A stretch of DNA of 64,000 nt, taken from the NCBI GenBank assembly GCA_024235755.1, contig JACKLV010000017.1:1-64000 (forward strand), written 5' to 3'. The notes below the pieces were generated by a model. That model searched no databases. It saw nothing but the letters and a program-made list of their open reading frames with translations, and was not told where the DNA came from. Every line of letters starts with the position of its first letter. Positions within the stretch are counted from its first letter, which is position 1. The position numbers were made by a program, and so were the translations under genes. Shown here piece after piece: positions 17,644-26,944 of the stretch. This DNA is from Burkholderiales bacterium (GTDB lineage: Bacteria > Pseudomonadota > Gammaproteobacteria > Burkholderiales > Nitrosomonadaceae).

Positions 17644-17675
17644 AATGCGCCACATGATTTATCGAGCGGCGCATT
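17644..17675. terminator. Hairpin, possible terminator after parDE
   Basis: AATGCGCC (17644-17651) and GGCGCATT (17668-17675) form an 8-bp stem with a 16-nt loop, followed by CTTTC on the plus strand. It lies between the convergent parE and DUF4168 genes. The U-tract is weak. Confidence 0.4.
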
Positions 17676-17727
17676 CTTTCAAATGTAACCACTCGATAAT
17701 TTTTCATTTTGTGACGTTGCAACAGCC

Positions 17728-18120
17728 TTATTGCGATTCTTCTTGCTGCGCAAGTTCTGTTGCAATTGCGCGGACTTTTTCCTGCAATTGAACATCGGAT
17801 TGAATGGACTGCCCCATGGCATTGTAGCTATCGGGCGTAAGTCCGACTTGCTGAAGCACCAGCAGCATCTGCTGATTGGCAGCATCCATTATTTCCTGCT
17901 TTTGCTGATCAGATTCCGTGTCTTTCATATGGGCCATAGCCTGCTGCTGCACCTGATAAAGACCCGCATTTGCGAAAATAAAAGATTTGAGCTCTTCATC
18001 GCTGAAGGTCATTTTAGCCGTTGCCTCGGCACTCGCCTGATCTTGAGCCATTGCCGGCATCAGACAAAGCGTGCTTAATAAACACGCCACAGCGATACTG
18101 TGAATCCATCGGTTATGCAT
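17728..18120 (-). CDS. DUF4168 family exported protein
   Basis: A 130-residue protein with a clear signal peptide (hydrophobic core about residues 8-26, cleavage near PAMAQ) and a DUF4168 domain starting at FSDEELKSFI. The mature part is Gln-rich and predicted helical (YQVQQQAMAHM, ANQQMLLVLQQVGL). Function unknown; it should be periplasmic. ATG at 18120 is chosen because AAAGGA sits 7 nt upstream, whereas a start at 18147 has none. A decayed second copy of the central part of this protein lies at 27946-28089. Confidence 0.8.
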   Translation of the reverse strand: MHNRWIHSIAVACLLSTLCLMPAMAQDQASAEATAKMTFSDEELKSFIFANAGLYQVQQQAMAHMKDTESDQQKQEIMDAANQQMLLVLQQVGLTPDSYNAMGQSIQSDVQLQEKVRAIATELAQQEESQ

Positions 18121-18322
18121 GCATAATTCCTTTGTTTTATTGAACATTGACTGAGATTGCTAACCGTACACCGGTTAGCCTGAAGACTGACTTCAAAGAC
18201 CACCCTAACAGATAATCCGGCAGGACTCAAACAAACTTACCGGAAAATTTAATGCAGGCTAATAACGAGCTCCAAATAGTAAAACACTATAACTAATTGA
18301 TATAATGGCGTATTAATCGCCG

Positions 18323-19435
18323 CTACACCTTTATCGGTGAGTTATACAGCGTTTTATTTAAAAAATCTGCCCACTGAATTTCACGGCGCTGTCTGTGCAC
18401 TATCACAGCCAGCCCCATCACCAGGAGCGCAAACGGCGCAGGCTCGGGAACCGCGGGTATTACATCCCACCCGATCACATCAAAAGCGATGACATCTTCC
18501 AGCGTTACCAGACCGAATTCACCCGTCGCCAGGGTAGGGTCCATGATGCCCAGACCCAGGTTATCCCGCCAATGACTTGCCTGATACCCATCGCCCGAAT
18601 TCACGCCGGTGGTGAAAAAGGCCAGATTTGTTGAGCCGTTATCGATAGAAAAATATTTGTCCCGGTTGTCTGCTGACATGTCTGTCACGCCAGAAGCAGC
18701 GCTTAAATCAGAATAACGAAACAGATCCAGCGTACTGAACAGATAATCGTTGTCGGTATCGCCATCGCCAAAAAAAATCGAAGCGCCGGCATCCAATTGT
18801 TCGACACCGCTGACAAAGCCGAGGGCATGGCCAATTTCGTGAATTGCTACCCCGATAAAATCAAACGCGCTGCTACTTACACCGTCCCCGTCATCGAAAT
18901 CCCACGCCTGATTGCTGTTGAAGTTAATCAAACCGTCGATATTTGCATTCTCTGCAAAAAAAACCCCTAACGCACGCGCGTTGGCCAACGTCATAAAAGT
19001 ATTGGTATTATTTACGCCATTATCATTATCCAGATAAGGTGTCGTGCTGAAAGCGCCATTGGGATTGTCTGATGTTTGATTGATAAAGGTATCGAAAGCC
19101 GGGCCTGCAGGCAGATTACTAACCGCAGTCAAATCGAAACTTGATGTCATATCAAGAGTCATTGCATTGCGAACGACGGTATAGCTGGTTCTCAGCAAGG
19201 CGGTGCTGGTTTGCCCGAGAATATTCGAGGCCAGTGGATTAAAACCCACATCAAGATTCACAGTGACATTATCGGTCAATACGGACTCCCAGAATGTAAC
19301 GGCTTTTTGAAACCCTGCATCAGCAGGAGAATTGGCTACGCCACCGATATCATTCAAATTTATGGTCAACGCATACACCGGATTCAGACAGACAATTTGC
19401 AGCCATAACAGCGCTGGAATTATTTTCTTTCGCAT
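18323..19435 (-). CDS. PEP-CTERM sorted secreted metalloprotease
   Basis: A 370-residue exported protein with a signal peptide (about residues 1-22), a large body with HEIGHALGFVSG near residue 200 (an HExxHxxG zinc site of metzincin type; I do not see the usual third His at the expected place) and many Asp/Asn-rich loops. It ends VPEPAPFALLVMGLAVIVHRQRR followed by a short tail: the PEP motif, a membrane helix and a basic cluster of the PEP-CTERM sorting signal recognised by an exosortase, in organisms with exopolysaccharide. I start at ATG 19435 because a purine-rich GGTGGTGAG lies before it; an upstream in-frame start at 19489 would spoil the signal peptide. Confidence 0.85.
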   Translation of the reverse strand: MRKKIIPALLWLQIVCLNPVYALTINLNDIGGVANSPADAGFQKAVTFWESVLTDNVTVNLDVGFNPLASNILGQTSTALLRTSYTVVRNAMTLDMTSSFDLTAVSNLPAGPAFDTFINQTSDNPNGAFSTTPYLDNDNGVNNTNTFMTLANARALGVFFAENANIDGLINFNSNQAWDFDDGDGVSSSAFDFIGVAIHEIGHALGFVSGVEQLDAGASIFFGDGDTDNDYLFSTLDLFRYSDLSAASGVTDMSADNRDKYFSIDNGSTNLAFFTTGVNSGDGYQASHWRDNLGLGIMDPTLATGEFGLVTLEDVIAFDVIGWDVIPAVPEPAPFALLVMGLAVIVHRQRREIQWADFLNKTLYNSPIKV

Positions 19436-19729
19436 AGACTCACCACCTTCTCCATTTCTAAACAGGCTAGTTTTGAAAAAGCCAACCAAACCACAGCCAC
19501 CCCGTTTACAGACAAGCGGACGTGCCAGGTTGAATCAAGATCGATTGTTGCTATTACTGACTATGAGATTTTCAATGATCGGCTAAAATTCTCCTACGAA
19601 AGACATAAAGAACCGACATAATAAAATAAAGAAATCAAAGACAAAGCTCTATCAAGCAATAGAGCAGAACTTCGTATCCACGCATTGCAATCGTTGTGAT
19701 ACTCTGTGACAGGAATCTATGTGGTCAGA

Positions 19730-20341
19730 CTAAAGTATCAACTTCGCCATCAACGGCAAATGATCAGAAGCCTTTCTTGTTACCCCGGTCTTGTAGCTTG
19801 TTACCGAATGCAGGCATGATTGCGGTTTTATCCATATTCTGTCAAGCGCCAATAGCGGGAACTGTGATGGAAAAGTTGCTAGCGCGACACCTTTATTAAA
19901 GTGCGCGTGCAGCCTGCGAAGCGAACGGCCCCACAAATACCACTCATTCAAGTCACCCATTAAGATGGATACATCCGCAGATTTCCGCTCAAACATTTTC
20001 AACAGTTGCTTGACCTGTGTAAGACGTTCGCCAGGCAACAGGCCCAGATGGGTCGCTACAACTTGAATACTGACTTTTCCGAGTCTTGTTTTGATGTAAA
20101 TAGCGCCGCGCGGCTCCCTGCCTTTGACACTGATATCTTCCCGGCGCACCTGTTCAATTTCAAGCCGGGACAACAGAGCGTTACCATAGTGCGTATGCTC
20201 GCTGAACATAGTAATACCAGCGATGGCTTTCATTCCGGTATGCCGACTTAACTGCTCAAGCTGATCGATTCCTTCCCGCCGGGTTTCAAATTCCTGCAGA
20301 GCAATTATATCGGCATCAAGCTCTCTGATAACGCTTAGCAC
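19730..20341 (-). CDS. Endonuclease/exonuclease/phosphatase family protein, 5' end damaged
   Basis: The 203-residue frame holds most of an EEP fold: ADIIALQEFETR (metal-binding Glu), VVATHLGL, LMGDLNEWYLWG (catalytic Asp-x-Asn) and a C-terminal ASDHLPLMAKL with the general-base His. Such proteins are metal-dependent phosphodiesterases acting on nucleic acids or phospholipids. Conserved upstream residues LATYNIHRCIGSDGRFSFE can be read in the same frame (20345-20401) but no ATG, GTG or TTG precedes them before a TGA at 20420-20422. The GTG at 20341 is therefore only a fallback start. Losing TC from CTCTC near 20399-20404 would join this frame to a preceding TSLTL. It follows the PLD-VTT gene in an operon, a common pairing. 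Confidence 0.65.
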   Translation of the reverse strand: MLSVIRELDADIIALQEFETRREGIDQLEQLSRHTGMKAIAGITMFSEHTHYGNALLSRLEIEQVRREDISVKGREPRGAIYIKTRLGKVSIQVVATHLGLLPGERLTQVKQLLKMFERKSADVSILMGDLNEWYLWGRSLRRLHAHFNKGVALATFPSQFPLLALDRIWIKPQSCLHSVTSYKTGVTRKASDHLPLMAKLIL

Positions 20342-20460
20342 TCGTTCAAAACTGAATCTACCGTCGGAGCCAATACAGCGATGAATGTTATAGGTTGCGA
20401 GGGTCAGTGAAGTAATGTCATCACCTGTAATTCAATATTTCGCCATGCTTCCGGTGGTTT

Positions 20461-22593
20461 TTAATGATCCTGCGCTTTACGTTTGATCCAGTTCATCAGG
20501 AAGTACGCCACGATAAAGGCAATGGTGACAATCAGTATGAGTCCGGCCAGATTGCCTGACGAAGGATATGCCATCGCGGCAAGTGCACGTTCAGTAATGA
20601 GCGAAAGAGCGATCAAGCCCGGCAACATGCCAACCGCCGTACCGGCTAGAAAGTCGCGCAGATTGTAACGCGTAGCTCCGGCGACCAGATTAATCAATGA
20701 AAACGGTGCTACGGGTATCACACGAATAGCCAGTATACTGATTACACCATGTTGTGCGAGTTTGTTGCTAATGCTGTTAAGTCTCGACCCTGCCAGATTG
20801 CGCACAGCATTCCGGCTCAATCTGGTACCAACATAATATACTAACCATGCACTGAGCAGTCCCCCAACCAATGAATAGGCAAACCCTTGCAGCAGTCCGG
20901 CAATTGAGACAGCAGCAATGACAAATAATGAAATTGGCAGCCGAGTAAATCCTATCAGTACAAATCCGGCTACTATCCATAGCGGTAACGCAGGAACTCC
21001 CTGAATTGCCGCCAATGCATCCGATACCTGCTGCAAATCGACCAAATTACTCAATGGCGTCCAATGCCACATTGTAGACAATGCCGTTAACACACCGATC
21101 ATCCATAACCAGTTGATGATTCTAGATTTTATTGATTTTTCGGATGTTTCTGGCAGAATCCGTCTTATAAAAAGCTCTGGCTCCAGTGGCTCTTCTGGAT
21201 CGGCTACATTTGTATCAGGAACAATCTGGTCAACATCCTCCGCCAGCTCCATCGGCAGTTTTCTTAAATACCTGCCATGGATGTCGCTCAGTTTTTCAAT
21301 ACCAGCTATCAACGATTTAGTCTGATTGAGCATATCTTGCACACGCTTAGGCGAGCTTGACAGGTGTTCTGCAATCAAACGATTGCGAAAACCGGATAGG
21401 CTTAGCCGCATATCTTCATCGTATTGTGCGTCAATGATAATTATGCACTCATTGTCTAAACTCATCGACCTGTTATTGAGGTTGGCCGAACCGACAGCGA
21501 CCACTCTATCATCGACAACCATGACTTTGGCATGCACATTGATAGGAAAATCAGCCAGGTCGGGGCCGTCTGGATAATATACCCTCAGGCGGCCATGCTT
21601 GTCGTGCGCCTGCAATTGTTTTATCAGTCGGATTCGCAATACGTCCATCGTCATCTGCGCCAGCCAGCCGTCGGTCTCTCTCGGTTGCACAATCACAATC
21701 TCAGGCCCATGCGTTTTTTCCAAACTACGCTGCATTGCCTTGGCAATCGACGGCACAGTGAAATACTGGTTTTCGATATAAATAAAACGCTCTGCCGTCT
21801 CAATAGCATCCAGATAAAAATTGTGGATTTCGCATATTTTACTTTGCTGTCTATACGCGCAAGCGGTGCGCGCCAGGCCCACCGTAACATTTGACATGTC
21901 GGCAGATACGTTTTCGGGCCACAATTCAGATGGCTTTGTGCGAACCTTACCGTTATCGACAGATTGCAGGTCTTCGCCTGCCGTCCATTTCCAGCGTCCA
22001 CGAAACAATTCCGCAAAAGCTGTTGCCGCGTTACCTTCCAACATAACCTGGACATCGTGAAATGGCCTAAAGACTGTGTTACCGGTTCCGTCTCTTTTCG
22101 GATTATGAGGGTTATGCGCTGACGTATCCCACCTGCCTAACGTAAGATCCAATCCACCGACAAACGCAAGCATATCGTCGATAACAACCAGCTTTTGATG
22201 TTGTGACGCACCTACAGGCTGGTAATTATCGAGACAGAAATGAACCCGTGGATTTGTTTTCCAATCCAGTTGATAGATGGGAAACCATTCGCGGCCTACG
22301 CTGTATATCATCGCGAAATCCCAGTTCAATATATAAATGTTAAGATTCCGTTTTTTTTTCGTAAGCGCATCGAGAAACTCGCCCAACTTTTCCGGATAGC
22401 CGTCGTCGCCAGTATCACGTACCAATTTCAACTGGCTATTGATGTCCCAGCTTAAGATATAAATCGTGTGCCGCGCTTTTTTCATGGCCGCGCGTAAGGC
22501 GGCAAAATAAGCGGCACCGTCAATGAGAAAGCTCAACCGGTCAACTTGCTCAATGCGCCAGCAATTCCGGCCGGTCTTTAAAAGAGACGTCAT
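20461..22593 (-). CDS. Phospholipase D-type protein with a C-terminal VTT membrane domain
   Basis: A 710-residue protein. The first 470 residues carry two PLD catalytic motifs, HQKLVVIDD (about 134) and HAKVMVVDD (about 354), with GGLDLTLGRWD and GSANLNNRS following them as in cardiolipin synthases and PLDs. A spacer leads to about 200 residues with several membrane helices and the VTT/DedA-type signature around FSLINLVAGATRYNLRDFL. The protein likely hydrolyses or transfers phosphatidyl groups at the inner membrane. It lies directly upstream of an EEP-fold protein on the same strand, a pairing that suggests a shared role in lipid head-group turnover (inference). Confidence 0.88.
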   Translation of the reverse strand: MTSLLKTGRNCWRIEQVDRLSFLIDGAAYFAALRAAMKKARHTIYILSWDINSQLKLVRDTGDDGYPEKLGEFLDALTKKKRNLNIYILNWDFAMIYSVGREWFPIYQLDWKTNPRVHFCLDNYQPVGASQHQKLVVIDDMLAFVGGLDLTLGRWDTSAHNPHNPKRDGTGNTVFRPFHDVQVMLEGNAATAFAELFRGRWKWTAGEDLQSVDNGKVRTKPSELWPENVSADMSNVTVGLARTACAYRQQSKICEIHNFYLDAIETAERFIYIENQYFTVPSIAKAMQRSLEKTHGPEIVIVQPRETDGWLAQMTMDVLRIRLIKQLQAHDKHGRLRVYYPDGPDLADFPINVHAKVMVVDDRVVAVGSANLNNRSMSLDNECIIIIDAQYDEDMRLSLSGFRNRLIAEHLSSSPKRVQDMLNQTKSLIAGIEKLSDIHGRYLRKLPMELAEDVDQIVPDTNVADPEEPLEPELFIRRILPETSEKSIKSRIINWLWMIGVLTALSTMWHWTPLSNLVDLQQVSDALAAIQGVPALPLWIVAGFVLIGFTRLPISLFVIAAVSIAGLLQGFAYSLVGGLLSAWLVYYVGTRLSRNAVRNLAGSRLNSISNKLAQHGVISILAIRVIPVAPFSLINLVAGATRYNLRDFLAGTAVGMLPGLIALSLITERALAAMAYPSSGNLAGLILIVTIAFIVAYFLMNWIKRKAQDH

Positions 22594-23073
22594 ATTGATA
22601 GACTCTGCAATCCTAAAGGATGTTAAAAATACAGTTAATAAATATTTCTGCTATCCTCAAAATGCCCCCAGGCAAAACATGAAAAGTGTAATTTGATTTA
22701 TTCTAAAAAAAACGACGTATAACGCGGCATGACATTATCTCAGAAGCAACCCGTAGGATAGAGCCCTTGAACCGCCGCAGCGTTATCATTCATTGAAGCA
22801 ATACACTGTGATTTATAGTTTAACTCAAACCGAAGCAGTTCAATCAAATCACTCGCGCAAAAATATGAGCGTCAATACGAAAAACGATAATTCCTGTTAT
22901 TTTTTAGGATAGGTTTTTCAGAGGACAGTATGGACGCTTGTGCCGGATATAGGAAAATTATTCAATTAACGTAATTAACGTGTACCTGACCTGATACATT
23001 TCGCTATCGAGATTTAAAAGGTCGGCACTTTTACTTCGATTACATGTCGGAATAATAAACAGAGGAGGACATT
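22594..23073. other. Intergenic region, no gene seen
   Basis: About 480 bp between divergent genes. No supportable open frame; a short direct repeat ATTAACGTAATTAACGT lies at about 22965-22981. It must contain promoters for the PLD-VTT gene and the peroxiredoxin, but I could not fix either with confidence. Confidence 0.35.
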
Positions 23074-23607
23074 ATGACTGAGATAACACGTCTAGTACCT
23101 GATACGATCTTTAAAACACGTGTACGCGATGAATCCATAGGAGGCGATAATCCTTTCCGCTGGCAAGATGTTTCGACCGAAGATATTTTTGCCGGCAAAC
23201 GGATAGTATTATTCGCATTGCCTGGTGCATTTACACCCACTTGTACAACAGCTCATTTGCCGGAGTATGAGCAACATTATGATGACTTCAAAACGTTAGG
23301 CGTCGACGAAGTGATTTGTCTGTCAGTAAACGACGCATTTGTAATGTATCAATGGCGTCGGTACTTGAATATTGAGAAAGTATTCGTTTTACCCGATGGT
23401 AATGCAGAATTTACCCGAAAAATGGGTATGCTTGTCGACAAATCGAACCTGGGCTTCGGCATGCGCTCCTGGCGATATTCAATGGTCGTACAGGATAAGA
23501 TAATCGAGAAAATGTTCATTGAACCGGGATTTGAGGATAACTGTCCTGATGATCCTTACGAAGTTTCAGACGCTGAAACCATGCTGAAATACCTGAAATC
23601 TAAGTAG
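23074..23607 (+). CDS. Prx5-type peroxiredoxin
   Basis: A 177-residue thiol peroxidase of the atypical Prx5 subfamily, which reduces hydrogen peroxide and organic peroxides in the cytoplasm. The active-site loop PGAFTPTCTTAHLPEY contains the peroxidatic Cys at about residue 57 with the conserved Pro, Thr and the later Arg in FGMRSWRYS. A second Cys in EDNCPDDPYE near the C-terminus is at the position seen in related fused Prx-Grx proteins without the glutaredoxin. An excellent ribosome binding site (AGAGGAGG) precedes the ATG. It is a single-gene unit. Confidence 0.9.
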   Translation: MTEITRLVPDTIFKTRVRDESIGGDNPFRWQDVSTEDIFAGKRIVLFALPGAFTPTCTTAHLPEYEQHYDDFKTLGVDEVICLSVNDAFVMYQWRRYLNIEKVFVLPDGNAEFTRKMGMLVDKSNLGFGMRSWRYSMVVQDKIIEKMFIEPGFEDNCPDDPYEVSDAETMLKYLKSK

Positions 23608-23952
23608 CGCTATTCGGTACATAAAAATGCCGGTCAATTTATTTTGTTAAAAATATGTCGTGTAGATATCTGGAAAAATTTCTGGAGTGTGTTGTTGCTG
23701 TCCCGCTAAAAACATCGACTAATCGCAAAAGAGTAGAAATAATTTTCCTTCATGCAATTTTTTCAAAAACCAATATTTTGCACTGTATCTCAGAAAAATT
23801 TCTGACTTGAATAAATTATCAGGACGCAAGCGCTCTATTCAAATGATTTTGTCAGGAACGATGTTGACGTAATGACATGTATTAAAATGAAAAATTACCG
23901 GCAATGCAGTACCGCCCATTGCACTGAAGCACTGAATTATTTTTCAATCAAA
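23608..23952. other. Intergenic region, no gene seen
   Basis: About 345 bp after the peroxiredoxin. AT-rich, no supportable frame. A near-repeat CTGGAAAAATTTCTGGAG / CTCAGAAAAATTTCTGAC occurs at about 23670 and 23788. It probably includes the lost 5' part of the fadL remnant that follows. Confidence 0.3.
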
Positions 23953-24504
23953 GGAGATGATCGCGGCTTCGGCTACAACCTTGGCGTTCGTCTATGCATT
24001 CAATGACACCCGTCTTGGACTGCATTATCGCTCTAAGGTAGGTAGATACATAGATACAGCACTTTTCGGAAATTATCAGCTGCGCTTTTTCCAACAGTGC
24101 TGCAAGCCCGGACAAAGTCCAACTCGAATTTCCCGCCACGCTGGAATTCAGTGCACAATGGTAATTCACGGCGATATTACCTGGACTAACTGGAGCGTGT
24201 TTAGCACACTGAGCACAGCGTGACAGCAACAAAAATTAATACCGAAAACTGGAAAAATGTCATCCGTCCGAGTATCGGTACCTCCTACAAATATGACGAC
24301 AGCTCGGCGTGGTGTACCAGATTCCGGACACACTGGATTCCGAGTGGTGACCGTTACTGGCTATCGTTCGGCGCAAGCTTGCAATTTTATAAAACACATC
24401 ATCTCGATCTGGCTTACACATATATTTTCTTCAACAAAACCCGCATTAACGAACCGACTATTGAAAACGGCATATTTACAGGAATAACTGATCAATTTAG
24501 ATGA
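23953..24504 (+). pseudogene. fadL: FadL/OmpP1-type outer-membrane transporter, degraded C-terminal part
   Basis: Pieces of a FadL-family beta-barrel appear one after another in changing frames: GDDRGFGYNLGV, then AFNDTRLGLHYRSKVGRYID, then KVQLEFPATLEFSAQW followed by a stop, then HGDITWTNWSVF, then WKNVIRPSIGTSYKYDD and GDRYWLSFGASLQFYK with HHLDLAYTYIFFNKTRINEP. The order matches the last third of the family, which takes up long-chain fatty acids or other hydrophobic substrates. At least three frame changes and the missing N-terminal two thirds show that the gene is dead. It is not in a coding arrangement with the aconitase that follows. Confidence 0.85.
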
Positions 24505-24675
24505 AAAATTTATCGGAAATATTGCACAGCTATACCGACAACTTAATCCGGATAACGACAATTAAAACCGAGACTCGATTGCTGCCGCATCTTACACAAT
24601 AACTGTAACATATCAACCTTACCGAACGAATGTTATATCGGTGGAAACCACAGACAACGATTAGAGAGGCAGGTC

Positions 24676-26610
24676 ATGATTCAGAATGTCACACAAAAAT
24701 TAATTGAAGCGCATCTGTGCAGCGGAAAAATGACACCTGGCACAGAAATCGGTCTAAAAATTGATCAGACTTTGACTCAGGATGCCACCGGCACCATGGT
24801 CATGTTGGAGTTCGAAGCAATGCAGATTCCTCGTGTTAAAACAGAGCTTTCCGCACAATATATCGATCACAATCTTATTCAGGAAGATTTCAAGAATCCT
24901 GACGATCATCTGTTCCTGCGCAGTGCATGTAAAAAATACGGCCTGTGGTACAGCCGGCCGGGAAATGGAGTCAGTCATCCAACGCATATGGAGCGTTTCG
25001 GCATTCCCGGAAAAACGCTGTTAGGTTCTGACAGCCACACCTGTGCGGCTGGTTCATTGGGAATGCTTGCTATCGGTGCCGGCGGCCTGGAAGTCGCAAT
25101 GGCATTGGCAGGTAAACCCTTTTACCTAAGAATGCCTGAAATATGGGGTGTCAGATTATCAGGAAAACCTTCCGAATGGGTCAGCGCCAAAGATATTATC
25201 TTGGAAATGCTGCGACGACACGGTGTAGACGGTGGGCTTAACCGGATTATTGAATATTACGGTCCGGGGTTATCGAACCTGTCCGCTATGGACCGGCATG
25301 TTATCGCCAATATGGGGGCAGAGCTTGGCGCGACCACAACTGTTTTCCCGTCAGACCAGACTGTCAGACAGTTTCTCAAGACCCAGGGAAGAGAAGAGGT
25401 ATGGCAGGAAATTGTTGCCGATAATGATGCCGTTTACGACCAGCATGATGAGATCGACATTTCAACATTGGAACCGTTGATCGCCTGTCCTACCAGTCCG
25501 GGCAATGTAGTTCCGGTACGCGAAGTGGCTGGAAAAGAAATTTATCAGGCTTATATCGGTTCATCGGCCAATCCTGGACTGCGGGATTTTGCCATTGCAG
25601 CGTTAATTGTTGACGGCAAACGTGTCCATGATCGCGTGTCGCTGGATATCAATCCAACCTCACGGCAAATCCTGGAAAATCTCATTTCACTGGGATTGCT
25701 TGAAAAACTTATTCACGCAGGCGCCCGTCTGCATCAGGCAGGCTGCAACGGTTGTATCGGCATGGGACAGGCTCCGGCCACCGGCCGCATCAGCTTACGC
25801 ACAGTTCCACGGAATTTTCCGGGACGGTCGGGCACCCGGGAAGATCAGGTTTATCTATGCAGTCCGGAAACTGCCGCTGCCTCAGCACTCACGGGCGTCA
25901 TCACCGATCCCCGGACGATCGATATGGATTATCCGCAGTTTTCCGATCCTGATGAAATTCGCCTCAACACTGAAATGCTGGTCCCACCGGCATCTAGTGA
26001 AGCAAATATTGAACTAGAAAAAGGCCCGAATATTAAACCGCTGCCACCCTTCGACCCGCTGCCTGAGACGCTAGAAGGCCTTGTTTTGTTAAAAGTGGGT
26101 AATGATATATCGACCGATGAAATCATGCCCGCTGGCGCTCAGGTTCTTCCGCTACGCAGCAATATCCCAGAGATCAGCAAATATTGTTTTCGACAGATCG
26201 ACGAGAACTACCATGAGCGTGCTATGAATTGCCGTGATCAGGGATCTTTTATTGTGGCGGGCGATAATTATGGTCAAGGATCCAGCCGTGAACACGCAGC
26301 ACTGGCACCGCGACACCTTGGCCTGAAAGCCGTTATCGCCAAAGGCTTTGCGCGGATTCACTGGCAAAACCTGGTAAATTTTGGAATATTACCTCTGACA
26401 TTTGCAGATAATGCAGACTTTGAAAAAATCGATCAAAACGATACGCTGTGCATTTCCCGAATCCGTGAAATGCTTCAGCAGGATAGTGTAGTAACTGTCT
26501 TCAACAAAACCAAAGACATTACTTTTCAGGCCAGACATTCGCTAAGCAACCGTCAGATCGAAATGATTCTGGCAGGCAGTCTGATCAATCTCGTCAGCAC
26601 AACTGCGTAA
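24676..26610 (+). CDS. Aconitate hydratase
   Basis: A 644-residue aconitase that interconverts citrate and isocitrate in the TCA cycle. The [4Fe-4S] ligands are in SHTCAAG (about residue 121) and AGCNGCIGMG (about 356 and 359). Further motifs: DQTLTQDATGTMVMLEFE, LLGSDSHT, and in the C-terminal swivel domain GDNYGQGSSREHAALAPRHLG. The length and domain order fit the short aconitase type found in many Proteobacteria and Deltaproteobacteria rather than the 890-residue AcnA or AcnB of E. coli. The ribosome binding site is GAGAGGCAGG. It stands alone. Confidence 0.9.
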   Translation: MIQNVTQKLIEAHLCSGKMTPGTEIGLKIDQTLTQDATGTMVMLEFEAMQIPRVKTELSAQYIDHNLIQEDFKNPDDHLFLRSACKKYGLWYSRPGNGVSHPTHMERFGIPGKTLLGSDSHTCAAGSLGMLAIGAGGLEVAMALAGKPFYLRMPEIWGVRLSGKPSEWVSAKDIILEMLRRHGVDGGLNRIIEYYGPGLSNLSAMDRHVIANMGAELGATTTVFPSDQTVRQFLKTQGREEVWQEIVADNDAVYDQHDEIDISTLEPLIACPTSPGNVVPVREVAGKEIYQAYIGSSANPGLRDFAIAALIVDGKRVHDRVSLDINPTSRQILENLISLGLLEKLIHAGARLHQAGCNGCIGMGQAPATGRISLRTVPRNFPGRSGTREDQVYLCSPETAAASALTGVITDPRTIDMDYPQFSDPDEIRLNTEMLVPPASSEANIELEKGPNIKPLPPFDPLPETLEGLVLLKVGNDISTDEIMPAGAQVLPLRSNIPEISKYCFRQIDENYHERAMNCRDQGSFIVAGDNYGQGSSREHAALAPRHLGLKAVIAKGFARIHWQNLVNFGILPLTFADNADFEKIDQNDTLCISRIREMLQQDSVVTVFNKTKDITFQARHSLSNRQIEMILAGSLINLVSTTA

Positions 26611-26944
26611 TCTGCCTCAAAAAAAATTAAGATACTGAACAACTTCCGGGACAAGACACGCAATCAACAGCTTGTCTATGCATCGAAATTAACGGCCGAC
26701 AGAAATCGAATGTTGTTGGTCATTTTAAATATGGCGCATCGGAACCTGTTCTACCGCACGCATTCGAATACTGGTGGAATATCAATAAGGAAATTAGCGA
26801 CCGCATCGCCAAACATTTTAACGGCAGTTGATTGATACAGTCCGCAACTAAAATGAGTGATTACTGTTTTGCTTGGGCAATATCCAGAAGAACACAACTA
26901 CGCTCTGTAAACACATTCAGCCGAGATTTCTTGATTAGACTGAT
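26611..26944. other. Intergenic region with an open-frame remnant
   Basis: About 334 bp. From about 26679 to 26831 a plus-strand frame reads GRQKSNVVGHFKYGASEPVL, then HAFEYWWNINKEISDRIAKH before a stop. The residue composition looks like real protein, but there is no start codon or ribosome binding site and I do not recognise the family. It may be the 3' end of a lost gene. Confidence 0.35.
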
